This document shows, one piece after another, positions 18,656 through 28,140 of a stretch of 64,000 nucleotides of DNA. The notes under the pieces are model-generated. The model was not told the origin of the DNA. It searched no databases and saw only the letters and a list, made by a program, of their open reading frames with translations. Each line of letters starts with the position of its first letter. Positions within the stretch are counted from its first letter, which is position 1. Source of the DNA: UBA4085 sp964556755 (GTDB lineage: Bacteria; Acidobacteriota; Aminicenantia; Aminicenantales; UBA4085); NCBI GenBank assembly GCA_964556755.1, contig CAZKXI010000006.1, forward strand, positions 62,001 through 126,000. The letters are read 5' to 3'. Both the position numbers and the translations under genes were made by a program.

Positions 18656-21600
18656 TCAATCGCCGACGATCAGGCGCACCGGACCCAACAGGCCGGAGAC
18701 GGGGTTGCCGCGGTAGCGGGTGGGAATCGTCCCGTAGTGGTTGGCCAGGGTATTGCAGACCAGGACTTCCAGGAGATTGTCTCCCGACCGGACGAGAGGC
18801 CCCACCTCGAATCGCCAGGGCGGCGCGACGCGAACGCCCACCCGCCGACCGTTAAGGAACAGCTCGGCCGACGAGGCCACGCCGCCCAGATCAATCGCCG
18901 CGCTTCCGGGCTCCTCGTCCGCCGGCCAAACAAACGATGTCCGGTAGAGAACCCCTCCCGAGTAGGTCGCCAGGCCCTCTCTCCGAGACCAATCCCCCAG
19001 GCCCATCTCGCCCTCGCCGCACTCGAATTCCACCGGCTCCGGCAGAGCCGCGCCGCCGTAGCGGCCCCGCTCCTGCCGGATCCTCAGGAAGATCTCGGCC
19101 TCTCCGGACGCCGGGGGATTCAGGGCGAAGCGCCGGCGCACCGCTCCGTCCGCGGCCGGCGCGCCCGGCCCGGCCTGGAGCGGGCGGCCATCCGCCCAGG
19201 CTTCCACTTCGCCGATCGCGGTCACTGTGAGGGCCCGCAAGCCCGGCGCGGCGTCGAAACGATACCAGCCGGCGGGACGCGTCTCCTCCGGCCGGGCATC
19301 GAAGGGCAGGATCCCCGGCGCATCGAACCAGCTCATGGCCAGGCCGCCCGGCTTTCTGCGGGGCGGCGAGAAGCCCGGCTCGACGACGAGAAACGAGCCC
19401 TCTCCCGGGGCATCATAGCGCATCAGGACCGGATTCGGTCCGGCCCGGAGGTCGATGGGAGCCGTAAAGTCCGCGATCCGCCGGCCATCGATCCAGGCCG
19501 CGGCCGGCTTCAAGCCGCTGATCATGATCTTCGCCGGCATGGCCTTGGGAGCGGCGATGCTCGTCCACAAGTAATAGCTCGCCCCGTCCGGCTCGGCCTC
19601 GCGGACGATCCGCGTCCACTCTTGTCTGGGGCGGCCCAGCCGGATGAACTCGTCCGAGACGGATTCCTTCAGGCCGTGATAGCCCTGATGGCCGGGGTCT
19701 TCCGCAACACCCCAGCGCCAGGACATGTCGTAGGGGGCCCAGACGAGCTCCCCGGCCCCGACCCGGATGGGATGGGAGGAGTCAATGGCGCGGGCCGCGG
19801 CGAGCCGGGCCTCCATCTCGTCCCCTCCGGTGCCCGCCGGCACCGGCCCCAGCTTCCAGAAGACGGGACCGAACGAGCTTGTCTGCTCCCTCCAGCCGGC
19901 GGATTCATCGTCGGCCGCGGGAGGAGGCCCTTCGGCGCCCGAAGCCGCCGTGTACCGGAAGCGTCTCGCCTCGGCCCCGATGACCGCAGGCATGGGCGGC
20001 CAGCGGTAATCGCCCCAGCGGTTGTCGAGCTTCGGCTTGATCCGGACGGTCCAGGGGCCGGAGACGTCATAGGCTCGCGGCGGACGGGAGGGAAGCCCCT
20101 TCTCGATCTCGGCCCGGCCGGGGCCGAAGACGATGATCTGGATCTCGGACGCCTCAAGGGGAAGGCGTAGTCGCGTGCCGATATCGTCCTGCGACTCGAC
20201 CGCCAGCGGTTTGGTCTTCCCCGTCCACGGATCCCAAAGCTCGGCCCGGCCCGTCGCGCGAAAGCGGACGGAAGTCCCCTTGGCCGGGCCGCAGAGGCCG
20301 TAGATGTCGCGCGGCCCGGCCCGGCGATGGACAAAATAGACAGATTCGCCGGCCCGCCGGACGAAGTCGATGTCGGCTCCGACAAGCTTGCGGACCAGCG
20401 GAGCGACATCCGCGGCCGCGGGGACCACCGCCGTGACGCCTCCCGCCTCTCCCTGCCGGACGTACGGCTCGGTCAGCAAGGCGGCCTGTTGCGCGTCCAT
20501 CCCGAAGGTCGCGGTGACCAGCTCATCGAGCCGGGCATCGCCGCGGCCGGACCGGTCGGACGCCTCCGGGAGGGCGCCCACGGCGATCACCTTCCCGCCC
20601 GCCGCGGATAGAGCGACCGCCTTTTCCATGATCCCGGCCCGGACCGCCTTCATGGCCGGCAAGACCAGGGCGCGGTACGATTCGCCCGCGACTTTCAAGG
20701 CCCCGTCACGGACCTCGGCCCGCAGCACGGATTCAAAGTCGATGAAGTCGAAGTCCAGGCCTTCGGCGTAGAGTCCTCGCCCAGCGGCAAAGGCCGTCTC
20801 CACCGCCTTGGCGCCGTCCATCCCGGCTTCGACGGGCGCCACCGGGTAGAGGATCGCCGTGTCGCAGACATGCCGCCCCTGCGACAACAGGTAGCTCAGC
20901 CGCTCGACCGCGGCCATGAAGCCGCTTAAGTGCTCCCAGTACGGCATCCGCCAGTGGTTGTCGGGCGGCGCCCACTCCCACCAGCCGCCGTGGGTCGAGT
21001 AGTAGAGGCCGTGCAGGGACAGCAGGTTGTGTCCCAGGAGGTAGTTGGCGAACGTGGCGTCGGCCAGCGCGGCGGGGGAAGTGCCCCAGCCGCTGCTGTG
21101 GAAGCCCTCCAGCCAGACCCGAGGACGCTCGTAGAGATGGGCGATGGAGGAGGCGACCTTGGCCTTGATGACGTCCTTGGCCAGGACGGGCTGGTCGCAG
21201 CCCGGGCCCTGGTTCCAGCGCTGGGTCCGGAAATAGTCGCCGAACTCGGCTACGTCCAGGCCGCGGCCGCCGTGGTCGCAGCCGTAGATCATGCCGCGGG
21301 CCTGGTGCCACTCATAGACGGGCTTGAAGAAGCCCTCCTCGGCCAGGGCCACCCGGACATCATTGTAGTCCAGCCGGATCTTCGGCGTCCTCGGCCCGAC
21401 GTCGACGAACAGCCCGGCCAGCTCGGGCCGCAGGTCGTAGCCTTTACGGGCCGTGAAGGCGGCGGCCAGCCTGTCGCTCCAGATCTTCCCGGGCAGGCGA
21501 AAGTCGAGCTCGTCGGAAAAGAAGAAGTTCAGCGCCCTCCCGGCCTGGCCGGGGAGGTTTCTCTCGAACGGCTCGAAGAAATGGCGGATGTAGATCCGGC

Positions 21601-22378
21601 CGGAGTCGGGGTGCGTCGGATCGAGGGACGGGACGACTCGCTCCGGGAAAACGACGACGACGCGCCAGTCTCCCGCCGGAGCCAGCCAGGTCAGGCGGCC
21701 GTCGCGGACCGAAGCGGCCAGGTCGAGCGGCTTGCGATCGACGGGCCTATCGGCCTTGCCCCCGACGGCCGTTACGGCCAGCCAGCCGGATGGCAGGGCC
21801 CAGTCGAGCTTCCCGCCATCCGCGACGGCGCGGGTCTCCTGCCGCAGCTCCGAGCCGACGAGGTCCGGGTTCTCGGCCGCGGCCGCATCCATGGCCCAGC
21901 CCTGGCCCAGGCCGAGGGTGTAGTCGCTCAAGGAGATCGACATGCCGCGCCGGGAAGCTTCCTTGGCGAACCAGCGGACAAGCTCCCACCAGGCCGGGGA
22001 ATAGAGCGGCGGGTCGCTGGGCATGGACAGGCCGTAGGAGACGCCGCCCTTGTCGGTATGGGCGTAGTTGATCTGCAGCCCGGTGATGCCGCGGCCGGCG
22101 AGCTGATCGAGCTGCCAGAGCAGTCGTTCTTTGGTCAGGGGGTCGCCGACCCACCAATAAAAAGCGACTTCGCCGTACCCGCGGGGCGGCTTGACGAAGC
22201 CGGGGAGAACGTCGAGGTCGGGGGCGTGTGACGGAACGCCGGCCGTCTGCGCCACGCAAAACGAGACGCCTCCCGCATCAACGCCAAGCCCGGACACGGC
22301 CGCCACGGCGGCTCCGGCGCAGAGAGCTCCGAAAAGGACGATTCGCGGTCGCTTCACGCGGCCCCTCCCGTCCCGCAT
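18656..22378 (-). CDS. Exported GH106-like (alpha-L-rhamnosidase-type) glycoside hydrolase
   Basis: This 1240-residue protein has a hydrophobic leader (IVLFGALCAGAAVAAVSGLG). The mature N-terminus reads VAFYWWVGDPLTKERLLWQLDQ followed by GITGLQINY, which resembles GH106 proteins. Further family-like segments are GLGQGWAMD and YYSTHGGWWEWAPP. The C-terminal third contains jelly-roll sugar-binding modules (AELFLNGRRVGVRVAPPWRFEVG). Two starts are possible: ATG 22378 with GGAG 6 nt upstream, or GTG seven codons later with GGGAGGGG ahead of it. Rhamnosidase activity follows only from family resemblance. A symporter gene lies upstream on the same strand and could import a released sugar. Confidence 0.72.
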   Translation of the reverse strand: MRDGRGRVKRPRIVLFGALCAGAAVAAVSGLGVDAGGVSFCVAQTAGVPSHAPDLDVLPGFVKPPRGYGEVAFYWWVGDPLTKERLLWQLDQLAGRGITGLQINYAHTDKGGVSYGLSMPSDPPLYSPAWWELVRWFAKEASRRGMSISLSDYTLGLGQGWAMDAAAAENPDLVGSELRQETRAVADGGKLDWALPSGWLAVTAVGGKADRPVDRKPLDLAASVRDGRLTWLAPAGDWRVVVVFPERVVPSLDPTHPDSGRIYIRHFFEPFERNLPGQAGRALNFFFSDELDFRLPGKIWSDRLAAAFTARKGYDLRPELAGLFVDVGPRTPKIRLDYNDVRVALAEEGFFKPVYEWHQARGMIYGCDHGGRGLDVAEFGDYFRTQRWNQGPGCDQPVLAKDVIKAKVASSIAHLYERPRVWLEGFHSSGWGTSPAALADATFANYLLGHNLLSLHGLYYSTHGGWWEWAPPDNHWRMPYWEHLSGFMAAVERLSYLLSQGRHVCDTAILYPVAPVEAGMDGAKAVETAFAAGRGLYAEGLDFDFIDFESVLRAEVRDGALKVAGESYRALVLPAMKAVRAGIMEKAVALSAAGGKVIAVGALPEASDRSGRGDARLDELVTATFGMDAQQAALLTEPYVRQGEAGGVTAVVPAAADVAPLVRKLVGADIDFVRRAGESVYFVHRRAGPRDIYGLCGPAKGTSVRFRATGRAELWDPWTGKTKPLAVESQDDIGTRLRLPLEASEIQIIVFGPGRAEIEKGLPSRPPRAYDVSGPWTVRIKPKLDNRWGDYRWPPMPAVIGAEARRFRYTAASGAEGPPPAADDESAGWREQTSSFGPVFWKLGPVPAGTGGDEMEARLAAARAIDSSHPIRVGAGELVWAPYDMSWRWGVAEDPGHQGYHGLKESVSDEFIRLGRPRQEWTRIVREAEPDGASYYLWTSIAAPKAMPAKIMISGLKPAAAWIDGRRIADFTAPIDLRAGPNPVLMRYDAPGEGSFLVVEPGFSPPRRKPGGLAMSWFDAPGILPFDARPEETRPAGWYRFDAAPGLRALTVTAIGEVEAWADGRPLQAGPGAPAADGAVRRRFALNPPASGEAEIFLRIRQERGRYGGAALPEPVEFECGEGEMGLGDWSRREGLATYSGGVLYRTSFVWPADEEPGSAAIDLGGVASSAELFLNGRRVGVRVAPPWRFEVGPLVRSGDNLLEVLVCNTLANHYGTIPTRYRGNPVSGLLGPVRLIVGD

Positions 22379-22379
22379 T

Positions 22380-22581
22380 TTATTCTCCGTCCATCCCGAC
22401 GATCAGCCGGCCGAGAGCCGCTGCTTCGACAATGGCCTTCCAGGCGATCGTCGCGGCGGGCCCGTCGATGGTCACGAGCAGGTAGCCGCGGTGCTTTTCG
22501 TCGTGGAACTCCCCAGCCACCCGATTGTCCGCATAGGTCCCGGCCTAAGCACGGGCCGCGCTCGTAGCGGATCATCGCCAC
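22380..22581 (-). pseudogene. Decayed C-terminal gene fragment (possibly metallophosphoesterase)
   Basis: Directly after the symporter stop codon the reverse strand shows MIRYERGP in one frame. In a second frame, behind a TAG, it shows TYADNRVAGEFHDEKHRG and then YLLVTIDGPAATIAWKAI, ending at TAA (22382-22380). The protein-like composition switches frame mid-way and there is no room for an N-terminal domain, so this looks like a frameshifted 3' remnant. The HRGYLLVTIDG ending resembles the C-terminus of calcineurin-type phosphoesterases, but the match is weak. It may also simply be untranslated spacer. Confidence 0.4.
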
Positions 22582-22582
22582 A

Positions 22583-24340
22583 TCAGACTTCGCCCTTGGC
22601 CGGCAGGTTCTTATACCAGGTGAAGTAGAGGATCCCCGCCAACGAGGCGGCCGCGGCCGACCAAATCCCGAATTGGCGCCAGTTGCGCATGAAAGCGTAG
22701 AACGGCAGGAGGGCCAGGCTGAACTGGAAGACGGCCGTGATCAGGCCGTTGAGCATGTCCATCCGGGGCATCTTGTCACGGGCCGGCACGAGGCCCCGCC
22801 GGACCGCTTCGCGCCGGACCGGTCCCCAAAATCCGAACGGCCGGACTTTGGCATAGAAAGCGACCAGGACGTCCATCGGCGCCGGACGAGTCAAAGACGT
22901 GACGACGGCCGTCGTCAGAAGGCAAAGGCCCATGTCCAGGGCCAGCGAGGCGCTGGCGTGAAGGCCGCGGAGGAAGACGACCCGCAGGCCGACCAGTCCG
23001 GCCGACACACCCATGCTCCAGACGAAGGCCCGGGCCCCGAACCGCCAATAATGCCAGCGCAGAGTGGCCGGGACGAGGATCACCGTGACCACGATAAAGA
23101 CCATCGACTCCCAGGCGGTGATGATGTTGGAGAACGACAGGCTCATGAGGAAGCCGATCCCGACCGCGGCCGCCGAGGCCGCCCGGCCCCAGCGGAGAAG
23201 CTGCTTCGGGGACAGGCTCTTGGCGAAGTACCGCTTGATGAAGTCGTTGAGGATGACCGAGCTGGTGACGTTGATCATGGCGCTGATGGTCGACATCAGG
23301 GCGGCCAGGAGGACGGCCATGAAGAAGCCCCGCAGCCCGACCGGAAGCCTCTGCAGGACCAGGGGCATGATCCGCTCGGCGTCGAAGCCGGCCGGGCTGC
23401 CCAGGTAGAAGACGCCCAGGATCATGAAGGCGCAGCCCAGGATCCAGCGGAGGTTGTAGCCGACCGTCCACATCCCGGCCGCCATCTGGGCGTCCCGGGG
23501 CGAGCGGGTGGTCAGGAAGAACTGGAAGTCCCAGACATTCGGCCCGCTGAGGACCCGGAAGACCATCCATAGGAAGCCGGCCGCCAGGATGGGGCCGAAC
23601 AGGTTGAAGTGCTGGTAGGCGGGGGCGGTCTGGGCCAGAAACGACGGCCACATCTTCCAGACCGGCGTCAGGGAGAACCAGCCCGGATCGCGGGCGATGA
23701 AGCCGGCCGGTGAGGGCTTGGCGAAGACCATGACGGCCAGAATAACCGCCCCGATCCCGATCAGGATGGTCTGGAAGACGTCGGTCAGGATGACCCCGAA
23801 GAAGCCGCCCAAGGTGACATAGAGGCCGACCACGGCCAGGACGATCAGGCTGGCCTCCCAGCGGGGCAGGGGCAGGAATTCCGCGGCGAACTTGCCCGTC
23901 CCGACGCTGATGAACATGAGGTTGCAGATCATCAGGACGAGCAGAAAGATGGCCGCCGCCAGCCTGGCCGCTTCGGTCTCCCGGCCCGGGCCGAAGCGGG
24001 TCTCGTTCCACTCGGCGAAGGTCATGACCCCCGAGCGGCGGATGTACTTAGCCTGGAAGGCCATGTAGAAGCAGATGATGAACCAGCCCCAGAAGATGTG
24101 AGTGGCCCAGATCGACTTAAGCCCGAGGTAGAAGATGATCCCGATCAGCGACATCGTGCCGCCGATGTCGATGTAGCTGGAGCATCCGGACAGCCCCAGC
24201 ATCCACCAGGGGATGTTGCGGTCGGCCAGGTAGTAGGAATCCAGCTCCCGGCTGGCCCGCTTCCGCACCGAGACGCCGATCGCGGCGACGATCACGAGAT
24301 AGGCGACGATGATGGCCAGATCGACGGGGTGGAGGCTCAT
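22583..24340 (-). CDS. Na+:solute symporter, SSS family
   Basis: The 585-residue integral membrane protein has about 13 hydrophobic segments. The N-terminus (VDLAIIVAYLVIVAAIGVSV, then DSYYLADRNIPWWMLGLS) is diagnostic of sodium:solute symporters, and the core GTMSLIG and GLYVTLGGFFGVILTDVFQ support it. The substrate (sugar, amino acid or other) cannot be told. It heads the strand that continues into the GH106-like gene after a 200-bp remnant. The promoter sits so close that the transcript would be almost leaderless, with no Shine-Dalgarno before the ATG. Confidence 0.9.
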   Translation of the reverse strand: MSLHPVDLAIIVAYLVIVAAIGVSVRKRASRELDSYYLADRNIPWWMLGLSGCSSYIDIGGTMSLIGIIFYLGLKSIWATHIFWGWFIICFYMAFQAKYIRRSGVMTFAEWNETRFGPGRETEAARLAAAIFLLVLMICNLMFISVGTGKFAAEFLPLPRWEASLIVLAVVGLYVTLGGFFGVILTDVFQTILIGIGAVILAVMVFAKPSPAGFIARDPGWFSLTPVWKMWPSFLAQTAPAYQHFNLFGPILAAGFLWMVFRVLSGPNVWDFQFFLTTRSPRDAQMAAGMWTVGYNLRWILGCAFMILGVFYLGSPAGFDAERIMPLVLQRLPVGLRGFFMAVLLAALMSTISAMINVTSSVILNDFIKRYFAKSLSPKQLLRWGRAASAAAVGIGFLMSLSFSNIITAWESMVFIVVTVILVPATLRWHYWRFGARAFVWSMGVSAGLVGLRVVFLRGLHASASLALDMGLCLLTTAVVTSLTRPAPMDVLVAFYAKVRPFGFWGPVRREAVRRGLVPARDKMPRMDMLNGLITAVFQFSLALLPFYAFMRNWRQFGIWSAAAASLAGILYFTWYKNLPAKGEV

Positions 24341-24348
24341 GGCCGATG

Positions 24349-24376
24349 TCTATACCAAACCCGCGCCGGCTGTCAA
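24349..24376 (-). promoter_or_regulatory. Strong promoter of the SSS symporter, near-leaderless
   Basis: On the reverse strand: consensus TTGACA, a 16-bp spacer, TATAGA, then only 8 bp to the ATG. Transcription starting about 7 bp after the -10 would begin at or next to the start codon. Confidence 0.65.
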
Positions 24377-24495
24377 CGCGCGCCGGGAGGGCGCGAGGGG
24401 CCGGGAAGGGCGGCCGGGCGGTCGGGGTCCGACGAGCATGAGGAAGACCCCCCGGCGCAATGATCGGCGGCGCGGGAGATGATTCCGCGCTCGTC

Positions 24496-24524
24496 TTTAC
24501 AGTCCCTCTCCGTTCGTCTATCAT
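24496..24524 (+). promoter_or_regulatory. Promoter of the ABC importer/tetrapyrrole methylase operon
   Basis: TTTACA, a 17-bp spacer and TATCAT, followed by a leader of about 80 nt. The leader contains a strong AAGGAGGA at 24560-24567 with no ATG, GTG or TTG in range, so that site is not the ribosome site of the following gene. Confidence 0.6.
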
Positions 24525-24608
24525 GGACCGTTCTTCCAACCGGACCTTCCACTCACGAGAAGGAGGAATCGCCCCTCGGCCTGTCTCCGCGGCCGCCCCT
24601 GGGGCTGA

Positions 24609-26144
24609 ATGTCCGCCATGTCTTCAAAGCCGAGAAGCTGCCTTTGCCGAGCCGCCCTGGCCCTCTGCTTCGGCCTGGCCATCGGTCCGCCGCACGTCCT
24701 CCCGGCCGCGCCGGCCGCTCCGGCCGCTCCGGCCACCCGAATCTATCTCGGCCGGGAGCTCGCGCCGCTCCTCCTGGCCCCTCTGACCGAGCTGGCCCAA
24801 CGCCGCCCCGAGCTGGGCCTCGAAGTCGTCGCCCGGAGCGGCTCCGATCTGCGACGCGAGATCGCCGCCGGATCGTCGCGGGGGCTCCTCCTCGTCTCCG
24901 GCCCGACGGAGCTCGTCTCTCTCGATCAAGCCGGGCGGATCGCCCCGGGCTCGGCCGTCCGGCTGGCGGAGGTCCCGCTGGGCGTCTTCGTGCGGGCCGC
25001 CTCGGCCGCCAAGAACCTGACCGGCCTGGGCGCCTTGGCCGGCCCTGCCTTCACCCGCATCGGGATCGCTTCGCGGGCTTCGGGAGCCGTCGGGACGGAG
25101 TCCGAGCAGGCTCTTCACAAGGCCGGTGTCTGGGAGGCCGTCCGGCCCAAGCTGGTCCCCCTGCCGCCCGAAGAGCTGATCCCGGCCGCCGCCCGCGGGG
25201 AGGTCGACGCCTCCCTGGCCGGCATGACCCAGGCCGACGCCTCGGTCAGGGCCGCCTGGATCCTCCCCGGCCGCCTGCACGATCCGCTGGCCGTTACGGC
25301 CGTCCGGCTGAAAGGCACGCCCGAGACGGCCAGCCTGCGGGCCGCCGTCGGGTTCCTGCGCTCGGCCGAAGCCAGGGACCAGTTGCTCAAAGCCGGGGCC
25401 CGGCTTCCCGCGCCGGACCGGCCGTCCGGAGGCGAGCTCTTCTTCTACTGCGGGGCCGGGCTTCGCGAGGCGGCCGAGGAGCTGATCGCCGAGTTCGGGA
25501 AAGCCACCGGCATCCGCGTCCGCCCCACCTACACGGGCTCGGGCTGCCTGCTGGCCCAGATCGCGATCTCCGAGAGCGGCGACCTCTATATGCCGGGCGA
25601 GCAGTTCTACATGGACCAGGCCGTGGGGCGCGGCTTCATCCGGGAGCACCAGGTGGTCACCTACTTCATCCCGGTCATCATGGTCGGCAAGGGCAACCCG
25701 AAAGGCATCCGCGGCCTGGCCGATCTTCTGCGACCGGGCCTGCGGCTCGGCGTCGGCGAGAAGGAATCGACGGCCATCGGCGCCTTCACCCCGAAGCTGC
25801 TGGCCGCGGCCAAGATATCCTACGACGCCCTGCGGAAGAACGTGGTGGCCTCCTTTGCCACGGCTCCGGAGATGGGCAACGCCGTCAAGCTGGGCGCGGT
25901 CGACGCGGCCATCCAATGGGACGCCGTCGCCTCCTGGTACCTGGACGGGGCCGACGTGATCGCCTTCCCGACCGGCCCCGAGACGATCTCCCCCGTCCCC
26001 CTGGGCGTCCTCAAGTTCAGCCGCCGGCCGGAGACGGCCCGCTCCTTCCTGAAGTTCGCCCTCTCGCCGGTCGGGCGGGCCATCTTCGAGAGACACGGCC
26101 ATTCCATCGATCCCGCCCGTCCGACATTCAGGCCGAAGTCATGA
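24609..26144 (+). CDS. Extracytoplasmic binding protein with two ModA-type lobes (molybdate/tungstate-like)
   Basis: The 511-residue product carries an N-terminal signal peptide (ALALCFGLAIGPPHVLPAAP). Two type II periplasmic-binding domains follow. The first (about residues 40-265) runs from IYLGRELAPLL to EARDQLLKAGA. The second (about 270-511) runs from LFFYCGAGLREAAEELI through TYTGSGCLLAQI and GDLYMPGEQFYM to the C-terminus. The second lobe resembles ModA/WtpA oxyanion-binding proteins most. A usual ModA is about 250 residues, so this is a tandem fusion. ATG 24609 directly follows an in-frame TGA; ATG 24618 is the alternative. The stop overlaps the permease ATG (ATGA). Confidence 0.82.
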   Translation: MSAMSSKPRSCLCRAALALCFGLAIGPPHVLPAAPAAPAAPATRIYLGRELAPLLLAPLTELAQRRPELGLEVVARSGSDLRREIAAGSSRGLLLVSGPTELVSLDQAGRIAPGSAVRLAEVPLGVFVRAASAAKNLTGLGALAGPAFTRIGIASRASGAVGTESEQALHKAGVWEAVRPKLVPLPPEELIPAAARGEVDASLAGMTQADASVRAAWILPGRLHDPLAVTAVRLKGTPETASLRAAVGFLRSAEARDQLLKAGARLPAPDRPSGGELFFYCGAGLREAAEELIAEFGKATGIRVRPTYTGSGCLLAQIAISESGDLYMPGEQFYMDQAVGRGFIREHQVVTYFIPVIMVGKGNPKGIRGLADLLRPGLRLGVGEKESTAIGAFTPKLLAAAKISYDALRKNVVASFATAPEMGNAVKLGAVDAAIQWDAVASWYLDGADVIAFPTGPETISPVPLGVLKFSRRPETARSFLKFALSPVGRAIFERHGHSIDPARPTFRPKS

Positions 26145-26983
26145 GCTCCGACCGGTCCGTCCCGACGCCTTCCCGCCTGCGGTCCGTCTGGGCCGGCTTT
26201 CTCTTCTTCTACGTCGGCTTCATCCTGCTGGTCATCCTGGCCAACGTCTTCTGGCTGGGCCGGCCGGCCGCGGGCGAAGGCGGGTCGCCGTGGACCTACC
26301 TCTGGTCGCGGCCCGACCTGCGGGCCGGGCTGTGGTCCTCGATCCGCCTGAGCCTCATCACGGCCACGATCACCTCCTGCCTGGCCACCCTCCTGGCCAT
26401 CCCCTCGGCCTACGCCCTGTCCCGCTTCCGCTTCCGCGGCGCGGCCTTCATCGACACGGTCATCGACCTGCCGATCGTGATCCCGCCGCTGATCGCCGGC
26501 GTGGCCCTGCTGATCTTCTTCCGCCAGTTCCCGGTCGGCCGCTTCATCGAGAGCCACATCGCGCCCGTCGTCTATACCCGGACGGGGATCGTGGTGGCCC
26601 AGTTCTTCGTCGCCTCGGCCTTCGCCATCCGGGCCGTCAAGGCGGCCTTCGACGGCGTCAACCCCCGCTTCGAGATGGTCGCCCGCAGCCTGGGGGACGG
26701 CCCTTTTCGGGCCTTCCGGCGGGTGGCCCTGCCGCTGGCCCGCAACGGCATCGTGGCCGGCTTCATCATGACCTGGGCCCGGGCCATGGGCGAGTTCGGA
26801 CCGATCATGATGCTGGCCGGGGCCACCCCGGGCAAGACCGACGTCCTTTCGGTCGCGGCCTTCCTCAACATGTCCTCCGGCCGGGTCGAAGCCTCCATCG
26901 CCATCGTCGTCCTGATGATCGGGCTGGCGGCCGGGGCCCTGGTGGCCTTCAAGAAGCTGGGCGGGCAGGGGTATCTCTGGTGA
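26141..26983 (+). CDS. ABC transporter permease, ModB/WtpB type
   Basis: The 280-residue membrane protein has about six hydrophobic segments. The cytoplasmic EAA-loop equivalent reads ARSLGDGPFRAFRRVALPLA, which contacts the ATPase. The segment FIMTWARAMGEFGPIMMLAG is highly characteristic of molybdate/tungstate/sulfate-type permeases. It overlaps both neighbours by 4 bp (ATGA with the binding protein, GTGA with the ATPase), so the three subunits are translationally coupled. It forms the membrane channel of the importer. Confidence 0.9.
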   Translation: MSSDRSVPTPSRLRSVWAGFLFFYVGFILLVILANVFWLGRPAAGEGGSPWTYLWSRPDLRAGLWSSIRLSLITATITSCLATLLAIPSAYALSRFRFRGAAFIDTVIDLPIVIPPLIAGVALLIFFRQFPVGRFIESHIAPVVYTRTGIVVAQFFVASAFAIRAVKAAFDGVNPRFEMVARSLGDGPFRAFRRVALPLARNGIVAGFIMTWARAMGEFGPIMMLAGATPGKTDVLSVAAFLNMSSGRVEASIAIVVLMIGLAAGALVAFKKLGGQGYLW

Positions 26984-28080
26984 TCTCCGTCCGCGGCCTG
27001 AGCCTGACCCTGGGCGAGTTCGTCCTGCGGGACATCGGCCTGGAGGTCGCGGAGGGCGAGTATTTCGTCCTGTTGGGCCCGACCGGCGCCGGCAAGACCG
27101 TCCTGCTCGAGTGCATCGTCGGACTGCACCGGCCGGCCTCCGGGGCGGTCCGGCTGGACGGTATCGACGTCACGGCCGCGCCGCCGGAGCGGCGGGGCAT
27201 CGCCTACGTGCCGCAGGACTATTGCCTCTTTCCCAACCTCACCGGGCGGCAGAACATCGCCTATGGCCTGGCCGGCCGCGGCCGGAGCAAGGCCGAGATC
27301 GAGGCCCGCGTGGACGAGCTGGCCGATTGGCTGGACGTCCGTCCGCTCCTCGACCGGCGGCCGCTGACCCTCAGCGGCGGCGAGAAGCAGCGGATCGCCT
27401 TGGCTCGGGCTTTGGCCGTCCGGCCCCGCCTTCTTCTGCTCGACGAGCCCCTGGCCGCCGTCGATCCCTCGACCCGGGACGCGGTCTGCGGCGAGCTGAA
27501 GAGGATCCAGCGGGAGGGCCGGACGACCGTCATCCATGTCTGTCACAACTTCGACGAGGCTCTGGCGGTCGCCGACCGGATCGGGGTCATGCGCCGGGGC
27601 CGGATCGTCCAGACCGGAGCGCCGCGGGAGATCTTCCGCCGCCCGGCTTCGGCCTTCGTGGCCCGCTTCACCGGGGCGGCCAACCTCCTGCCGGCGGCCT
27701 GGGCCGACGGCCTGGCCCGGACGGGGGAGCTGAGCATCCCGGTCAGGGAGCGCAAGTCCGGCCGCGGCTGGGTCGTGTTCCGGCCCGAGGACATCGAAGT
27801 CCGGCCCGGGAACGGGACGGCGGCGGACGGAGGCGGGGCCGGAGGTATCCGGCTGCGTGGCGTCGTGTCCGCGATCTCCGATCGCGGGCCCTACCTGCGG
27901 CTCGAGATCCGGACCGGCGAGGGGACATTCGTGGCGGCGGCGGCGCCGGAGGGCGGCGGGATCTCCAGCTTGGCCGAAGGCTTGGAAGCCGAGGTTGGCT
28001 TGATCTTCGAGCGGGCCGTTCTCATCGACGAGACCGCCGGCGGCGTCGCCGACGAACCGGGGGAAGATCGAGTTTCATAG
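26980..28080 (+). CDS. ABC transporter ATP-binding protein, ModC/WtpC type
   Basis: The 366-residue ATPase starts at GTG 26980, inside the permease stop region. Walker A is GPTGAGKT, the Q-loop lies in YVPQDYCLFPNLT, the signature is LSGGEKQR, and Walker B is LLLLDEPLAAVD. A C-terminal TOBE/MOP-like extension of about 100 residues (WVVFRPEDIEVRPGN, then FVAAAAPEGGGISSLAEGLE) is typical of ModC/CysA/PotA-type importers and may sense the ligand. It energises uptake by the adjacent binding protein and permease. Confidence 0.92.
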   Translation: MISVRGLSLTLGEFVLRDIGLEVAEGEYFVLLGPTGAGKTVLLECIVGLHRPASGAVRLDGIDVTAAPPERRGIAYVPQDYCLFPNLTGRQNIAYGLAGRGRSKAEIEARVDELADWLDVRPLLDRRPLTLSGGEKQRIALARALAVRPRLLLLDEPLAAVDPSTRDAVCGELKRIQREGRTTVIHVCHNFDEALAVADRIGVMRRGRIVQTGAPREIFRRPASAFVARFTGAANLLPAAWADGLARTGELSIPVRERKSGRGWVVFRPEDIEVRPGNGTAADGGGAGGIRLRGVVSAISDRGPYLRLEIRTGEGTFVAAAAPEGGGISSLAEGLEAEVGLIFERAVLIDETAGGVADEPGEDRVS

Positions 28081-28140
28081 CCAGCGGCCGCTCCGGGCCT
28101 GCAGATGTGATCCGCGTTCACAAGCGGCAAGGAGAATGAC

